Shown here: piece after piece, positions 23,501 through 35,500 of the stretch
Position numbering within the stretch: the first letter of the stretch is position 1
Layout of the letters: each line of letters starts with the position of its first letter
Assembly: GCF_964204865.1 (NCBI RefSeq)
Contig: NC_135258.1
Span: 12,391,001 to 12,455,000 of the forward strand
Length of the DNA: 64,000 nucleotides
Source of the DNA: Styela clava
Taxonomy: Eukaryota > Chordata > Ascidiacea > Stolidobranchia > Styelidae
Direction of reading: 5' to 3'
Notes under the pieces: model-generated
The model's input: only the letters and a program-made list of their open reading frames with translations
The model's database searches: none
Told to the model about the DNA's origin: nothing
Program-made: the position numbers and the translations under genes

Positions 23501-23986
23501 GCATGATGCTTTCGTAGCAAATAACAAAAAAAGCGAAAAATTTGTTTATACGAGAAATCGCCCCAATATCAGAAATGATAAAAAAATTTATTTTCATAAA
23601 GCCAGCTGCTCCCACTCTGACGCAAAGGAGAATCATCCCTAAGCAAGGTTACAGTCGATCACTGGCAGAAATGTCAAGGGCACTACAGCCATATAGATTA
23701 AAGGTGGTACAATACGCGGTATTAAATGCTGACTAACGCATTAAAATCAATACGATTAAAAACATAACTGGTAAAGTTAGACAGACAAAAAGTAAATAAG
23801 ATATAACATTCAATCGAGTGGGACGGCCTAAAAAAGGTTCCTGAAGTTCATAATAACACAATACGTTATAATTTTTATATCTAACATACTAACCTCTTTT
23901 ACGTAGCACTTTTTCGGTTGATTGTAGTAGTTGCCAAGCGCCAATGCACATAGGGCGAATAAAAACAAGAGTCGAACAAGCATCAT
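20551..23986 (-). CDS. Secreted Tyr/Cys-rich protein, paralogue B (213 aa, 5 exons, almost no repeats)
   Basis: Exons on the minus strand: 23986-23894, 23100-23000, 22122-21955, 21126-20895, 20598-20551; phases 0, 2, 2, 0. The signal peptide is MMLVRLLFLFALCALALG, then NYYNQPKKCYVKE. Exon 2 is Tyr-rich and ends RGRYCRNSN. Exon 3 has AKRGYCPNPKPN, SCPDQPC, SRCHHK and NEC. Exon 4 is short: GKSCHNFGFNRHGSNSGGYE keeps only about one repeat, then FSKCYCYTSKCPHKFVACY. Exon 5 encodes VPCGCSCYKGFKPWR and stop. All exons are open with consensus splice sites, so the gene looks functional. Intron 2 holds a decayed mariner-like transposase (22270-22790). It is the shortest paralogue and shows that the repeat block is dispensable to the fold. 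Function unknown. Confidence 0.82.
22270..22790 (+). mobile_element. Decayed mariner/Tc1-like transposase relic in intron 2 of paralogue B
   Basis: On the plus strand, LPDLNP (22533-22550) and, one frame on, PPDFHQCDYLKG and KLRAAIAANI resemble the PDLTPxDF...YLK...LxxAI C-terminal signature of IS630/mariner-type DDE transposases. Stops and a frameshift break it. Unit C carries the same relic in the same intron; unit A does not have the transposase part. Confidence 0.55.
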
Positions 23987-24077
23987 CTTTTTTGCAGCTA
24001 TTGACTCGATCGCTTTTTATCGAATTCGTAGAAGGTGGAAGAATACTTTGCAATGGAAAAATGGTTCAATTGATGCC

Positions 24078-24086
24078 ATTTATATA
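24078..24086 (-). promoter_or_regulatory. TATA box of paralogue B
   Basis: Minus-strand TATATAAATGGCATC about 90 bp upstream of the ATG at 23986, matching paralogues A and C. The TTGCAAATCATTGG block lies upstream at about 24132-24150. Confidence 0.7.
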
Positions 24087-24156
24087 TTTTTTACATCAAT
24101 CTTTTACATTTACCATAACCGAATAAAAACGTCGACCAATGATTTGCAAGCATTTT

Positions 24157-24560
24157 TCACAATAAAAACTTGCCCGTGCAGTATCGTCTCACAAAGTTAT
24201 TTGTATCCGCGGTCGCTGATGAGTGAAAGCATGCACTTTTTTCTGTATAAATAAATTACGTATTTCATCCTGGAGACCAACTCCCATCAAAATACTGTTA
24301 GAAAAATTGGCAAAGTATAAAGTGTTTTCTCTGATTTATACAATGAGCGACTACGAGTCTTGAAACGACTAAACTTTGGATAACTTTCATCATTCCGGTT
24401 AGACAAAACTCAGCCAATTTGTTGAATTCAATGGTGTGATGAAGATAACTTGCCCATTGCGGTTACAAGTGTAAGTTGCGACTAAAATCCTAAGCCAATA
24501 AAGGAAGATGAATGTATATTACCAATGAAAGAAAATGAAAAAAATTGGTATATACTAGAT
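24157..24560. other. Unit B intergenic DNA upstream of TCRP-B
   Basis: Conserved with 9421-9835 (A) and 36177-36600 (C). No ORF or RNA gene was recognised. Confidence 0.4.
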
Positions 24561-24791
24561 CAGGGCTTCCCAAACTAGGGGCCGCGGCTGAATAATTGAG
24601 TGACGTGAATCTTAGTAAATGTGTATTTGTTTTGATATTTAGTGGGCTTACTAAAAGTTAAAAATTAACTGAGTCAATAAAATATCAAAAATACATAATT
24701 CGTAATGTTTAGCATTATTAACGTGGACAGGGGCCGCAAAAATTTTGATATATCAAAAGGGGCCGCGAGCTCAAAAGTTTGGAGAGCCCTG
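24561..24791. mobile_element. hAT MITE (231 bp) with exact 8-bp target duplication
   Basis: The ends read CAGGGCTTCCCAAACT and, inverted, CAGGGCTCTCCAAACT, followed by matching GGGGCCGCG/CGCGGCCCC blocks. It is flanked by TACTAGAT at 24553-24560 and again at 24792-24799. Unit A has the uninterrupted site (tatatactagattatag, near 9823-9839). It encodes no protein and belongs to the same family as 59604-59807. Confidence 0.92.
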
Positions 24792-25652
24792 TACTAGATA
24801 AAAGTTTTTTTATGTTTTATTATTTAAAAATGATGATTATTTAATGTTATTCCGGTCTACATGTTCTTGAGTTTCAAAAAGTCATGTGAGGTTGATTTGA
24901 CTTTTTAATCACATTTAACTTATGAAAAATCGTCAATATTTCTCCAAATGCAGATTTCGTTGAAGTTTACTTAAAACAAGAAAACCACAAGCTCAAATTA
25001 ATGCGAAGTCATTGACCCGGGAGCTAGAAAACTTAATTAGGAGGTAATTTTCAAGTTTATCCAACTAGATGAAACTAAAAATAATTGGACGAAGTTGAAT
25101 AATTACTGCCAATGAGCGCAGAACACATTTACACGTACCGTTAAAAAATAGGGGGTTACGCTCGGAAATACAGAATAGAATAATTAGAAGAAAAACAAAC
25201 AAGAAAATTAATGATAGAAGGAAACTAAAGATTAGCAGGGAAGATGATGGACACGCTTGTAGACAAAAAATTCCATATAACGGTTGTTGTTGGTGTTGAA
25301 GTTGAATAAAATTATATTTAATTTTTGTATTTCTGATTTCGAAGAGCCAGTAAAATTGTGAAATAGTAGTCAAAAGGATAAACATGGGAAAACTTGAAGT
25401 TTCTAAAAATTTGAATGTTTTTAAATATTTAAAATAATGTTTCATTCCATATGATACTGCAAAAATTATTCCATTTCAAACAAATAGCATTTATTAAGTT
25501 TTATATAACAAGTTCACTGGTCTGGCTAATACTGGTTTTATCCGGTCTATCATGTGTATTTATAATTAAAATAAAGCAATGTATTTTCAGCTTGTTTTGT
25601 AGATGTTCTCACCGCGCAATTGCCCATTGCTTTGCTGTGTACATATCTGAAA

Positions 25653-25660
25653 TATAAAAA
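25653..25660 (+). promoter_or_regulatory. Plus-strand TATA-like element, copy B
   Basis: Equivalent to 10945-10952: TATAAAAACCACGC followed by GCATCAGTAG. Confidence 0.35.
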
Positions 25661-26330
25661 CCACGCTGCATCAGTAGAAATACAACAAGAATTACAAGTT
25701 CTTGTAATCTTGATATTAGATCTTAAACATTTGGAGTGATTCAGCATTCCAATTTTTTAATTAATGTTTCCTCGCCCCCACAAAGTGTAATCGTTTATGT
25801 TTAGTGGATGTGATCATCATAGCATTTCTTGTTCCCGTATGTAACAAAATATTTATTTTGCATTGTTGAAAACATGACCCAAAAATTGAGGTTTTAAAAG
25901 TCGTGATTGAACGAGAACTCTTGTTCGAATGCTTCACTTTTACCTCAAAATTGAAACAGTGGTAATTCGATTTCTATAATCAAATACACACAATATTCAA
26001 TTCTGGCTTACAGATATATTTCCTTCCTCGCCATACGTGTTCTTCCTTCAAATCAAGTATGACTAAGCATACATAAATGCTTTATTTTAGTTAGACATAA
26101 AGAAAACTGTGTGGTATAGATTTAAAAAACTAATTGCAATGAACTTTCCACATTTTGCAATATAAATCATACAAATACATAATTATAACAAATGCTTGCA
26201 ACACCTCTATCATCTGTTTCTCATCAACGAAAAATATGAACTGCGCTGAAACACGTTTTCAGGATTAGGCCGATTATTTCGATGCAAAGATTCCAATGAA
26301 CTGTTTTTGTTTGAAACTGTTTTGTAAATT

Positions 26331-26568
26331 GTTGGACACGTAGTGGACATAGCGATCTTTTTTTGTGATATTTTTTTAGTCTTGTTGTTCTTTGACACGT
26401 TTCGAAGAAATCGATTTTCTCTTTGATTACTTGACCAATTGCTTTGAAATTTTTAGTGATTGAAGATAGAATTTTTTTCTAGAAGGCTATTACCCTTTTT
26501 GCTGTGACGTCATGAAAATTATGTGGCTCTACGTGTCCATATATTTGAGCATGGCTCTCTTGTTTATG
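26331..26568 (-). mobile_element. Foldback/MITE-like repeat inserted in unit B
   Basis: Absent from the matching places in unit A (near 15030) and unit C. It carries an inverted repeat near its ends: GGACACGTAG at 26334-26343 and CTACGTGTCC at 26529-26538. Its reverse complement matches 61740-62003 along most of its length, including the GATGACGTCA-like block and the 'aaagcaattggtc' core. It belongs to a dispersed family also seen at 29770-29955, 47755-47915 and 62530-62675. Confidence 0.7.
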
Positions 26569-29500
26569 ATTGATTTAATTACATTTTGAGCTGAAAAACA
26601 AAGGCGACTTTGAATGGACTTTTTTAGATATTGGAGCATATTCCGCACTTGAACATGTTCAAACAATCTGAGAAACTTTCCCCGCTAATCCGCCACATAA
26701 ATATTGCTTTAGAAGTCAGTAGTGATGGCACAACAAGTCATAAAGTTTTTAATTAAGATGATGAACGAGTATTAAAATATCTGTATGTTCTACAAGTTTG
26801 ATGCTTGTATATTATGGTTAAATTTTGCTGGGCCCAATAAAGTTGAAGTATATCTAGATATGATCTTGGAAAAGATGTCAATTTACATACAAATTTCTGG
26901 ATAATAACGAGAATACGACGTACAAAACAAACAATGACGATGAGTTCGCAATAAATTCAACCACAAATCCATAAGATGCTTGTAATAAACGACCAAAATA
27001 TCATACAGGAATCTCTCTCCCTTTACCACGTGTTGTTACAAAATAAAATTGTGTTACATTTTTCAGACAATTCGTAAACATTGACATAACCATGAATTTC
27101 CAGGAAATAACATGTTTGTTCCGTTATTATGTATAACGACGAATAAGGTGGCTACCGAAGAAGCCTTGAAATATTTATAAATTGCTTCGCTAAAACCACA
27201 TTCTCGCAACTGGAAAACAGAAAGGCACTTGTACAATGGCATTTTTAATTATTTTCGCTGTTTTTCACCACATTTATGATTCTGTAAGAAGATATCTACT
27301 TCCAATCAGACAAACAATAGGAGATCTGACTCTGGCAATGATGCGCTGAGATAAAAGCCGAATGACACAACATAATTTGAATAAGTGGGGGTAGTAAAAT
27401 AATACTGGCTGACTTGTGTATAGGTGTGGAACAATTCAGCATCATGTGGTTATGGCTTATGATAATAAATGCAATCCAGCATAAGGAGATAAATTCATTG
27501 TACGTTTGCACCATATTTTGGAGAAATCATACCAGATATCATGTAACTGAAAACTAGACACAAAATCAGAATTATTTGTGTATCCATGTGTGATATTATG
27601 AATCAAAAATGATTCTTTCACTGTAAGAATTTTTTTTGATCTTTCATATTTTTCACTGAAAAAATAAAGCCACGCAATATATATTTTTCGTGTTACGATT
27701 AATTTCATAAGAAATAAAATGTATCATAATATTTACTACTTTATTCTATAACTCAATAATTATGTAAGAACGGTATTTCTGATACAATAATGTCTTGTCA
27801 TGGTTTCGGTGGAAGATTCAAGATTCTTATCATAACTCTATTTATAAATTTCAAACAATAGAACATAATCAGAAAATAATTTAGTTACGGTTACATTGTC
27901 GATCTTTCTCAAAAATAGGCACACGCAAGGAAATCGGCATTGAGATATTCTTCACCAAGCAATGTTGATGATTGATTTATTTTTACAAATCCATCTGGTA
28001 CAATTGATTACTTGTATACACGATTCATGCCATTTGATTGGAAAAAACGGTAAAATATTCAATTTGAATATCAGAAATAAAAATCTGAGAGACACAAGTT
28101 TTTCTTAAGCACCTTTGATGACGCAAACTAGGATAATATAACTATGATATAAAAAGAAGTCGTCGAACAAAATCAAGAAGTTTCGCAATCCGTTGTGAAG
28201 ATGACAGGCCGATTTCAATGAAGGTGAAAGGACGATTTTATAACCAAAAAAACGACTGAAGTCCCACACTAAAATTGTATTGGCTATAAACGTACTCACT
28301 TACATTCGCAACTAGCATATATTTTTCTTCCCTAAAATAGCTGCTCTAAAAATCAACCTGATGTTTGTATAACAATCCGATAACTCTATTAAAAAAATTA
28401 TGTCTTTTTCAAACGTATCACTTGCTACATTTGGAAAATTGAGATTAATTTGGCGCGGAAATACAGTAGAAGAAACTTAAGAAAAACTAATAAGGAAAAA
28501 TATGATAGGGAAGAGAATAAATATTAGTAGGAAAGATAGTGGACGTTTTAAAAGACACAAAAATTACATAACGACTGATAGAGTTGAATTAAAATTGAAT
28601 TTCAAATCTGTATTCCTGTTTTTGTATTACTCAGTAGTCAGTATATTTGTCCTCGGATTCAATTCGAAGTTAATTTGTCATGAATATAAATTCCCGATGA
28701 GATTTGACGACTTTCTAATCCAACCATGTTTCTAAATATTTAGGCTTAACTATAATTTAAAATTTAATGAAAAAAATAATGAAAAAATAACTCATAATTT
28801 TCTTTTTTAAAAAAACGCCATTGTTAACGTCTCCGTTATTTTTTAAGTTGGTGTACATGTCCATGATAAATATTGCGAGAAAACTTCTTGCTGAGATTTG
28901 CATATGTTCGCATATAAAATAATATATATAACAGTACATTATAACCCCAAAATGTCAGCGAACCCCACTTTGGGGACAACTAGATGAATGTGTAGAGCTA
29001 CAACCATTCTATGATGTCATACCAAACCACCCCCAGTGGCGGGATTCAAAGGACTCACATGGGTCCCGCGAACCCGCGACAATCAACGAGTCCGCGACAA
29101 TCAGCGAATCCGTTCTAGTTTTTCGTTTTAAGCGTTGGACGGCTACAGCAAATGGCTAGAGTGCACCGCTGGCGACTAGCGTTATATTTGGCGTTTCCAA
29201 AGTTATGTATCATATTTATGTGACGTGTCATGTTATTGTAGCTTACGTATAGTGACATACATACGATTTCTGAAATGAGGAAACTTGTTGTTGGTGAATT
29301 CGATCCAGAAGAAAAATGCTCTCAAAATTCTAACTTTCATCACTTCCCATCCTTCTACTAAAATATCTTGAAATTCTTATGGAATTAAACAAAACGTAAC
29401 AAATGCGAGCGATTGCTGTGCGCATTTATGAACCATCACACGTAACTCGCAAACAAAATGGGAAGGCGGCCACTGAATGACGCTTGAATCGTAGTAATTT

Positions 29501-29769
29501 ATTACATCGCTCGTGAGTTGTGATAATTAGCTTTTTATTTTTTAATCAATCACAGCGCAATGCTCAAATTTATTGGCACGACGGCCAAAACAAATAAATA
29601 TCAAATCGTCTGCAGTACCGGTAGTCTTCATTACCAAAAAAACTCCTGACATGCGATCGCGGAACCGCCGCACAATGTGCAATTTTCAATTTTGATGAGA
29701 TCATCGCACAAAACTTCTGAGTGAAAAAAGAATCCAATAGAGCCCACAGAAATCTTTGAATTAAACAAA
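26569..29769. other. Unit B distal non-coding DNA
   Basis: Nearly the same as unit A from 15060 to 18190. Minus-strand frames near 27457-27708 and 15870-16055 look alike only because the DNA is duplicated; they lack splice or start support. Confidence 0.45.
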
Positions 29770-29955
29770 AGTGATAGCCGTCTAGTGACAACAAAAATCT
29801 TTATCCCCTGGAAACTTTTTAAAGCAATTGGTTCAGGAATTAAAAAGAAAATCGTATTTCTCCACAACAACAAAAACAACAACAACAAGAAAAACACTAA
29901 CACAACAACAATTTAAAAAAACGATCCATAGGTCCATTTCGTGTCCAATAACCGC
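29770..29955 (+). repeat. Dispersed CAA-rich repeat fragment
   Basis: Has the 'aaagcaattggtt' core, a run of CAA triplets (29869-29890), then CGATCCATAGGTCCATTTCG and TGTCCAATAACC. The same order appears at 61850-62003 and 62560-62675. It marks the junction between units B and C. Confidence 0.55.
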
Positions 29956-30481
29956 AATAACCGCTTTTTTGTATTTGCTGTAGCAAAAAAATAGAACCCA
30001 CACACTGAAAATGCAAAATGTGTATTGGCTCCCGTACCATTCCTGTGAAGCTTCGCTAACTGAATGAAAGACAACGCTCTGATACCAAACACTTATAGAA
30101 GAAAGGAAGGTATGGAAGAAATACTTACTGTATATTAAATAATAAACAAAATTACTACAGAAAAAAACTATTTGCTTTTGCGACCCTCTCACTATCAAAC
30201 GATGTAACGACAGAATGGTACTCCACGTATTAAAATCGGGATACTTTTCACAAGGTTAGTATGACTTAAGCCACGACTCTATATTCCGTTCCACGAGTAA
30301 GACACTGCGTTTTGCTCGATAACCATTTACTTACCAATTAATTAAATGTTGGAATAGTTTTGGACATAAAGAGTGTTTTCTCCAAGAACTTAATTTCTAC
30401 ATGATATCAGGCAATTCGAGATAGAATTATTTGTTATATATGCACCGACAAACATGGAGTGCATCAAATTTGGGTGGGTGT

Positions 30482-30544
30482 GCCTCGATAGCTCAGTCGA
30501 GTGAGAGTCAGACTGAAGGATCCTATTTCAATCCCGGGTAGGGC
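30482..30544 (+). pseudogene. tRNA-Phe(GAA)-like relic, copy C
   Basis: As at 3092-3154, with one further change in the D-loop (GTCGAGTGAGAG), so it is also non-functional. Confidence 0.6.
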
Positions 30545-30932
30545 CGAGATATCAGAATATTCCCTATGTTCTCAATATTACCCTCGACATTTTTATAGAG
30601 ATAAAGTAAAAGCTTAACCAGATAATAATCTCTTTCAAAACGAAGCCCTTTCCTAATCTTCCTAATCTCTAGCATCAATTGGAGATTTTTTTAACCATCT
30701 ATTTATTTGCAGTCGAGCATGTGTTGATAAGCTAACGAGCCAACTATTCAATTTTTTCCAAATAAAATTTTGTAAGTATGAGCTAGTAATATACACAGGT
30801 TTTATAGTCCATATACATGCTGTGGATGGGTTGCGATGAAGCGCTACCAACGACACTTGTATATGTTAATTACTGAGTTATTCAATCTGTTGGCAATAAA
30901 AACTTCAAGTTACCGTTAGACTATCGTCCAGA

Positions 30933-31000
30933 CAGTGGTTCCCAAACTTTTTGTACCATCGCCCCCCTACAGTAGTTTATACAAATTCATCAAGATTGGA
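30933..31000 (+). mobile_element. hAT left terminus, remnant in unit C
   Basis: CAGTGGTTCCCAAACTTTTT and then a GCCCCCCT block, typical of a hAT end. The rest is deleted. It sits at the same place as the remnant at 3536 in unit A. Confidence 0.6.
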
Positions 31001-31940
31001 AAATTTTTTAAATTGGCATCACCAATCCTAGTTCTAGCTTGTTCTTTGTAATGTTCATTTTGGAAAATAATTGTTCGCACACATATGTACTTCCAAACAT
31101 CTAAATGAATATTATCGCATGGTTTGTCAAATTTTGATAAAGATTTTCTTTAAAAAGATACACTCTTACAAAAATTAAGCAGTGATGAATCCCTCGAATA
31201 GAATATGAATTTTCATTCCTTATTGCATTGCAATATATTCGAATATTTACTGCGCTATTGAACCCCTGCACTCAGCATCAACTTTTCTGCGTGTTCCCAA
31301 TTGTCTAATTATAATTGAATTGTAGGCTCGATAAACGAGAAGCTGTTTAATATAATTTTAAGGATATAATAAAATTTTGTCTAAACGTGCCTCACGATAA
31401 ATTCTGTTACATAAAAAATGTAATTTACTCCTCGAGCGTAGATTGTAAATAAAATTAATTCATCGCCAAATCCGCCGTTTGGATGTTTCCCCGGGCATAG
31501 ACTTCCTTGTTTACTTTAGGACATTGGCCATTCAGCACGATGCAAAAATAAACGTAACAATGCCCCCTTTTGCATCCGCTCAGACACATTTCTCACTCAT
31601 ACAGATTTTCAAGCGTAGTCGTGAAAATTACCTCATTTTGGCGTTTTCGAATGATATTCGTTAGCTTTTAGTTGTTTTTCGGAAATTTAAATATAAATAA
31701 AATAAATCAATGATCACTTTGTCTTCCCAGAAGTTTCAGTTTAATTACAGTAGGCAAAAATTTGGTGTAGAAATGTCTTTGATAGACTAGGCTAAAATTC
31801 TTTACTTTAAAAAACAGATTGTTGAATGGTATGAATTAGAATGATAGTTTGAAACAAATACCTCGTTTTACAGGCAACAACTCGCCAAACCACTCTTAAA
31901 ATACGCACCGAAAATTTTAAAATAGTAAAGTATGGGGAAA
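31001..31940. other. Unit C non-coding DNA downstream of TCRP-C
   Basis: Matches 3960-4900 and 19005-19970. I see no gene. Confidence 0.5.
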
Positions 31941-31959
31941 ATTTTCCGGGCTCCATAGT

Positions 31960-32252
31960 CGACGGTTCATTCAATGGAGTACAATGGAACCGCCGTATTT
32001 TGCCGACCACTGGGATACGGAAACGATCGCATCTTACTGCAAAGATGAGTCCAGCAATCTTTTCGCGTGTGATAATCGCCTACGTGATTCAAACATACGA
32101 AAGCACACAGAGTACAGTAATCGAGTGCACGATGCGCCGAACAAAAACAGGTTTCAAGAAATCGCCCTCTATCACCCCTTCGACTTTTTCGCCTCCCTCT
32201 GTAGCGTTATCGTCCACCGGGGGCGATACCGCCCACATAGGAAATCACTGGT
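31960..32252. repeat. GC-richer island with hAT-like terminus, copy C
   Basis: Copy of the island at 4905-5208 with the terminus near 32252. A plus-strand frame is open through it here but is broken in unit A, so I treat it as decayed element DNA. Confidence 0.45.
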
Positions 32253-32507
32253 CCAGATGACGTTTTATATTGAATAAGTCCTAATTATTATTATCCATTC
32301 AAAATACAGTATAGCAAGCAGAAGCAATGAACAAATATCTTCAAATATCCGAAATCAAATTTTTTCATTTTAATAATATGCGTGAATTAGTTATAAATGA
32401 TGACACCACTGAAGTTCCATGAAAAAATACATGATTGGTTTTTATCAAATTTCTAATCAGCCAATATATTTTCCAGTTTCATAGTATTGAATCGGGAGAT
32501 ATGGAAT

Positions 32508-35500
32508 CTATCTCCATGACTTGGATCCTTTGTAGCAGGAACATCCGCAAGGCACCTGGAAGACACAATACAATAAGTTAAAAGAGAGTTTTTTCAAGAA
32601 TATGTTACTGGAACAGATATCATGCCGTTAGAGGTTATACATATTATAGCAGAAGTACCGATATACCAAGGACTAACATGAGAGCCGGGATTATTTGCGT
32701 TTTCGTCGCAGCAATATGATTTAAGTGGTTCCTGATTATGATTTCATTTGCCAACTAACTTATGAGACAGCGTGGTTTCATCAATTATCTACAAACCCGG
32801 CTGATTTTCCGAAACGTTGCTTAATTAGAATATCACGAAAATGTATATTCGCACCTGTACTTTTACGGTGTCCTGGTAGTAGACGTCTTTGTATTTATAG
32901 CATGCTACAAACTTATGTAGGCACTTGCTCGTGTAACAATAGCATTTGCTGAAGATAGGTTTTGGATAGCCCGGTCGATAGCCACCTGGAGTCGATCCAT
33001 GTGGAACTGATGATGGTACATAGCTACCTGAATTCGATCCATGTGGGAATGAATCCGATCCATAGCTACCTGAATTCGAGCCATGGGGGAATGAATTCGA
33101 TCCATGTGGGAATGAATCCGATCCATAGCTACCTGAATTCGATCCATGGGGGAATGAATTCGATCCAACATAACTTCCAGTGCGTCGTTTATATCTACCG
33201 TTTAGCTGATGGCACGATTTTCCAGGATAATATCTGCAAGCATGAAAAAATATCAGGTATTCTCGTTATATATATCTGAATTCTGATGCATGTGTACATA
33301 TGAATATAAACCACCTGCGTTATGTCCTCCAATTTCTCACTGAAACGGTTAAGCTTGAAGTTAATATTGAAGAAACATGGATTTTTTGACCAAAGGGAAA
33401 ATTGCAAACAGCTTTGTTTTGTGATTTATTTCAACCCCATTTAAGCCGGAACCTCCATATGGTTTCGTAATTACAGCAGTAGAATTTCGATAGCGTCTTC
33501 CGATATTTATTTACTTATAATGGAATAGTGTGAGATTATAAAAACATTTCCAACCGCGATACACAGTACCAACTATTTAAAATAAAGTATGAAACAAATA
33601 TGTCAACGATTTTTCCTTTGGTAAAAAATCCAATATTTTTTTGAATAGTAATATTTAAATGTCTTATTTCTAACGGTAGCTTCTTGTTGCCACTTTTTCA
33701 GTGAGAAATTGTCGAACACAGAGCATGATTAGTTGGTTTAAACTTATACATACAAGTGCATCGCGAATCAAATGAAGGCTTTATCGAAGTCTACTACATT
33801 CACTGGAATTAACTTGGGTAGGTACTTTTTCATGTAGGTATTTATTTTGCTCAGTATGTTCTGACTTGAGTCGTAGACAATGCCATATAAAAAATCACAA
33901 AGATTTCTTAAAGATTGTATAATATCAGTGCATTGTCACAATTCTTCTTGTTGTTTTTAAAATTCATAATCAATTCCACTTACAAATATGAAAATATTCT
34001 TACTCGCATTCTTTTGCCTTATAGGAGAACACTTTAGAAAGCTCCACTTTGCCATGGCATCTACTGGTTGCGTAGGAAAAATGGATATCACACGATTGGT
34101 CGGGGCAAGATTTGTCATAATATCCAAAATTTGGTTTCGGATTTGGACAATATCCTCGCTTTGCGTGCGCGCTGCAAACAATATCGGAAAAAATGTTAAA
34201 CAAATCATGTTTATTATGAATTATACAAAACCACTTCTACGCATGACAAGTTCCCGATCCTAGCTCTGATCAGATATGCAATTGTTAAAAGCAACTCGGC
34301 GTTTTGGAGACCGTTAAACTCAGTAAAAGAAGGTGGTCATTTCCAAATATGGCATAAAAGGTCTGCATCGTTTTGAGAGAGAAAAAAATTTAAACTGTGA
34401 CTACAGAACCTTGTGTGGCTGAGCTGAAGAGGTTCTAAAGAAACAATTGGCAACGTAAGGGGATTGGCCGAATTGGGCAAAGCCCACAGATCACACCCTT
34501 GACTGTTCACGAAAGAAATATCAGCAAAGGCTGATCTGTAGGAAGTGTGACGTTGAGGGGACACTTCGTTTACCTGTTTGAACCCCCAGATTTTTATCAG
34601 TGAGAATATTTGAAGGGCAATGTGTATTAGAACAATCTTGGCGAACTTAGGGGTGCAATTGCAGCAAAAATCATGCGTGACAATTTTGCGCAAAAGTTGC
34701 AAGTTCTGTCACCGATGCTGGGAGCTCATTCGGGACATATTTTAGAGTTAACATAACTTTTGTGCAAAGCGCCCAAGATTACTGAAACTTCTGGGGACAA
34801 TCATACACAAACAAAAGTTCAAATGTAAACGAAAAATAATAAATTTTATTTTACTTTCGTAGAAATAGTTAGGAAATAATATATGGGTTCTGTTTTTGAG
34901 GGTCATCCAGTAATATTAAATAGAAAAGTTATATAAACAAACCCATTATTATCAAAACAGCATTTCTGAACGAAGTTACGTAGTTGAGATTAAGACAGTG
35001 CCCGAGTAATATAAAACAAAAATGATTGAAATAATCGATACTTACAACTTTAAACTTCGGCAATATTTTCTGTATGCTTTCTGAGTACCAGATGAATATC
35101 CTCCGCCATAGACGTAGCCGTAGAAGTACTTTTTACTAACCTTTTAAAAAAATGTTTTTTGTATTTGTATTACAAATTTTTAGCTACACTTACAACCTTT
35201 CAATCAGGTAGCTTGTTAAAAACAAGAATCAAATATTAAAATGAATCTTGTACCAATGTATAATAATAGTTGTTAGTTGGGATTGGGTTTTATCATAAAC
35301 GAATAAATGTAAGCGATTGAGCATTACATTACAAGCAATCTATTTTTAACATTGTAAAATGCTTTGAATATTTTTTCAGATTCACTTATTGGAAGGTGTA
35401 ATTTATTTGAACAAAGTTTTTAGACATAAATATAAAATAGAAACGACATAATATGTGTTGACTATGATTGACGTCAGTCGCATGATATTTTCGTAGCAAA

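Larger units (their letters stand above)
18251..29820. repeat. Tandem segmental repeat unit B (about 11.6 kb)
   Basis: Second directly repeated segment, in the same orientation as A and C. It holds gene TCRP-B and lacks the 3-kb insert of A and the hAT remnant seen near the left of A and C. Unit-specific insertions are a hAT MITE (24561-24791) and a foldback element (26331-26568). Its right part (27500-29820) is very close to A (15900-18250), whereas its gene is closer to that of C. Confidence 0.85.

Noticed and set aside
31984..32277. 97-codon plus ORF over the GC-richer island
   Set aside because: The frame is broken in unit A and the sequence looks like a hAT terminus; no domain recognised.
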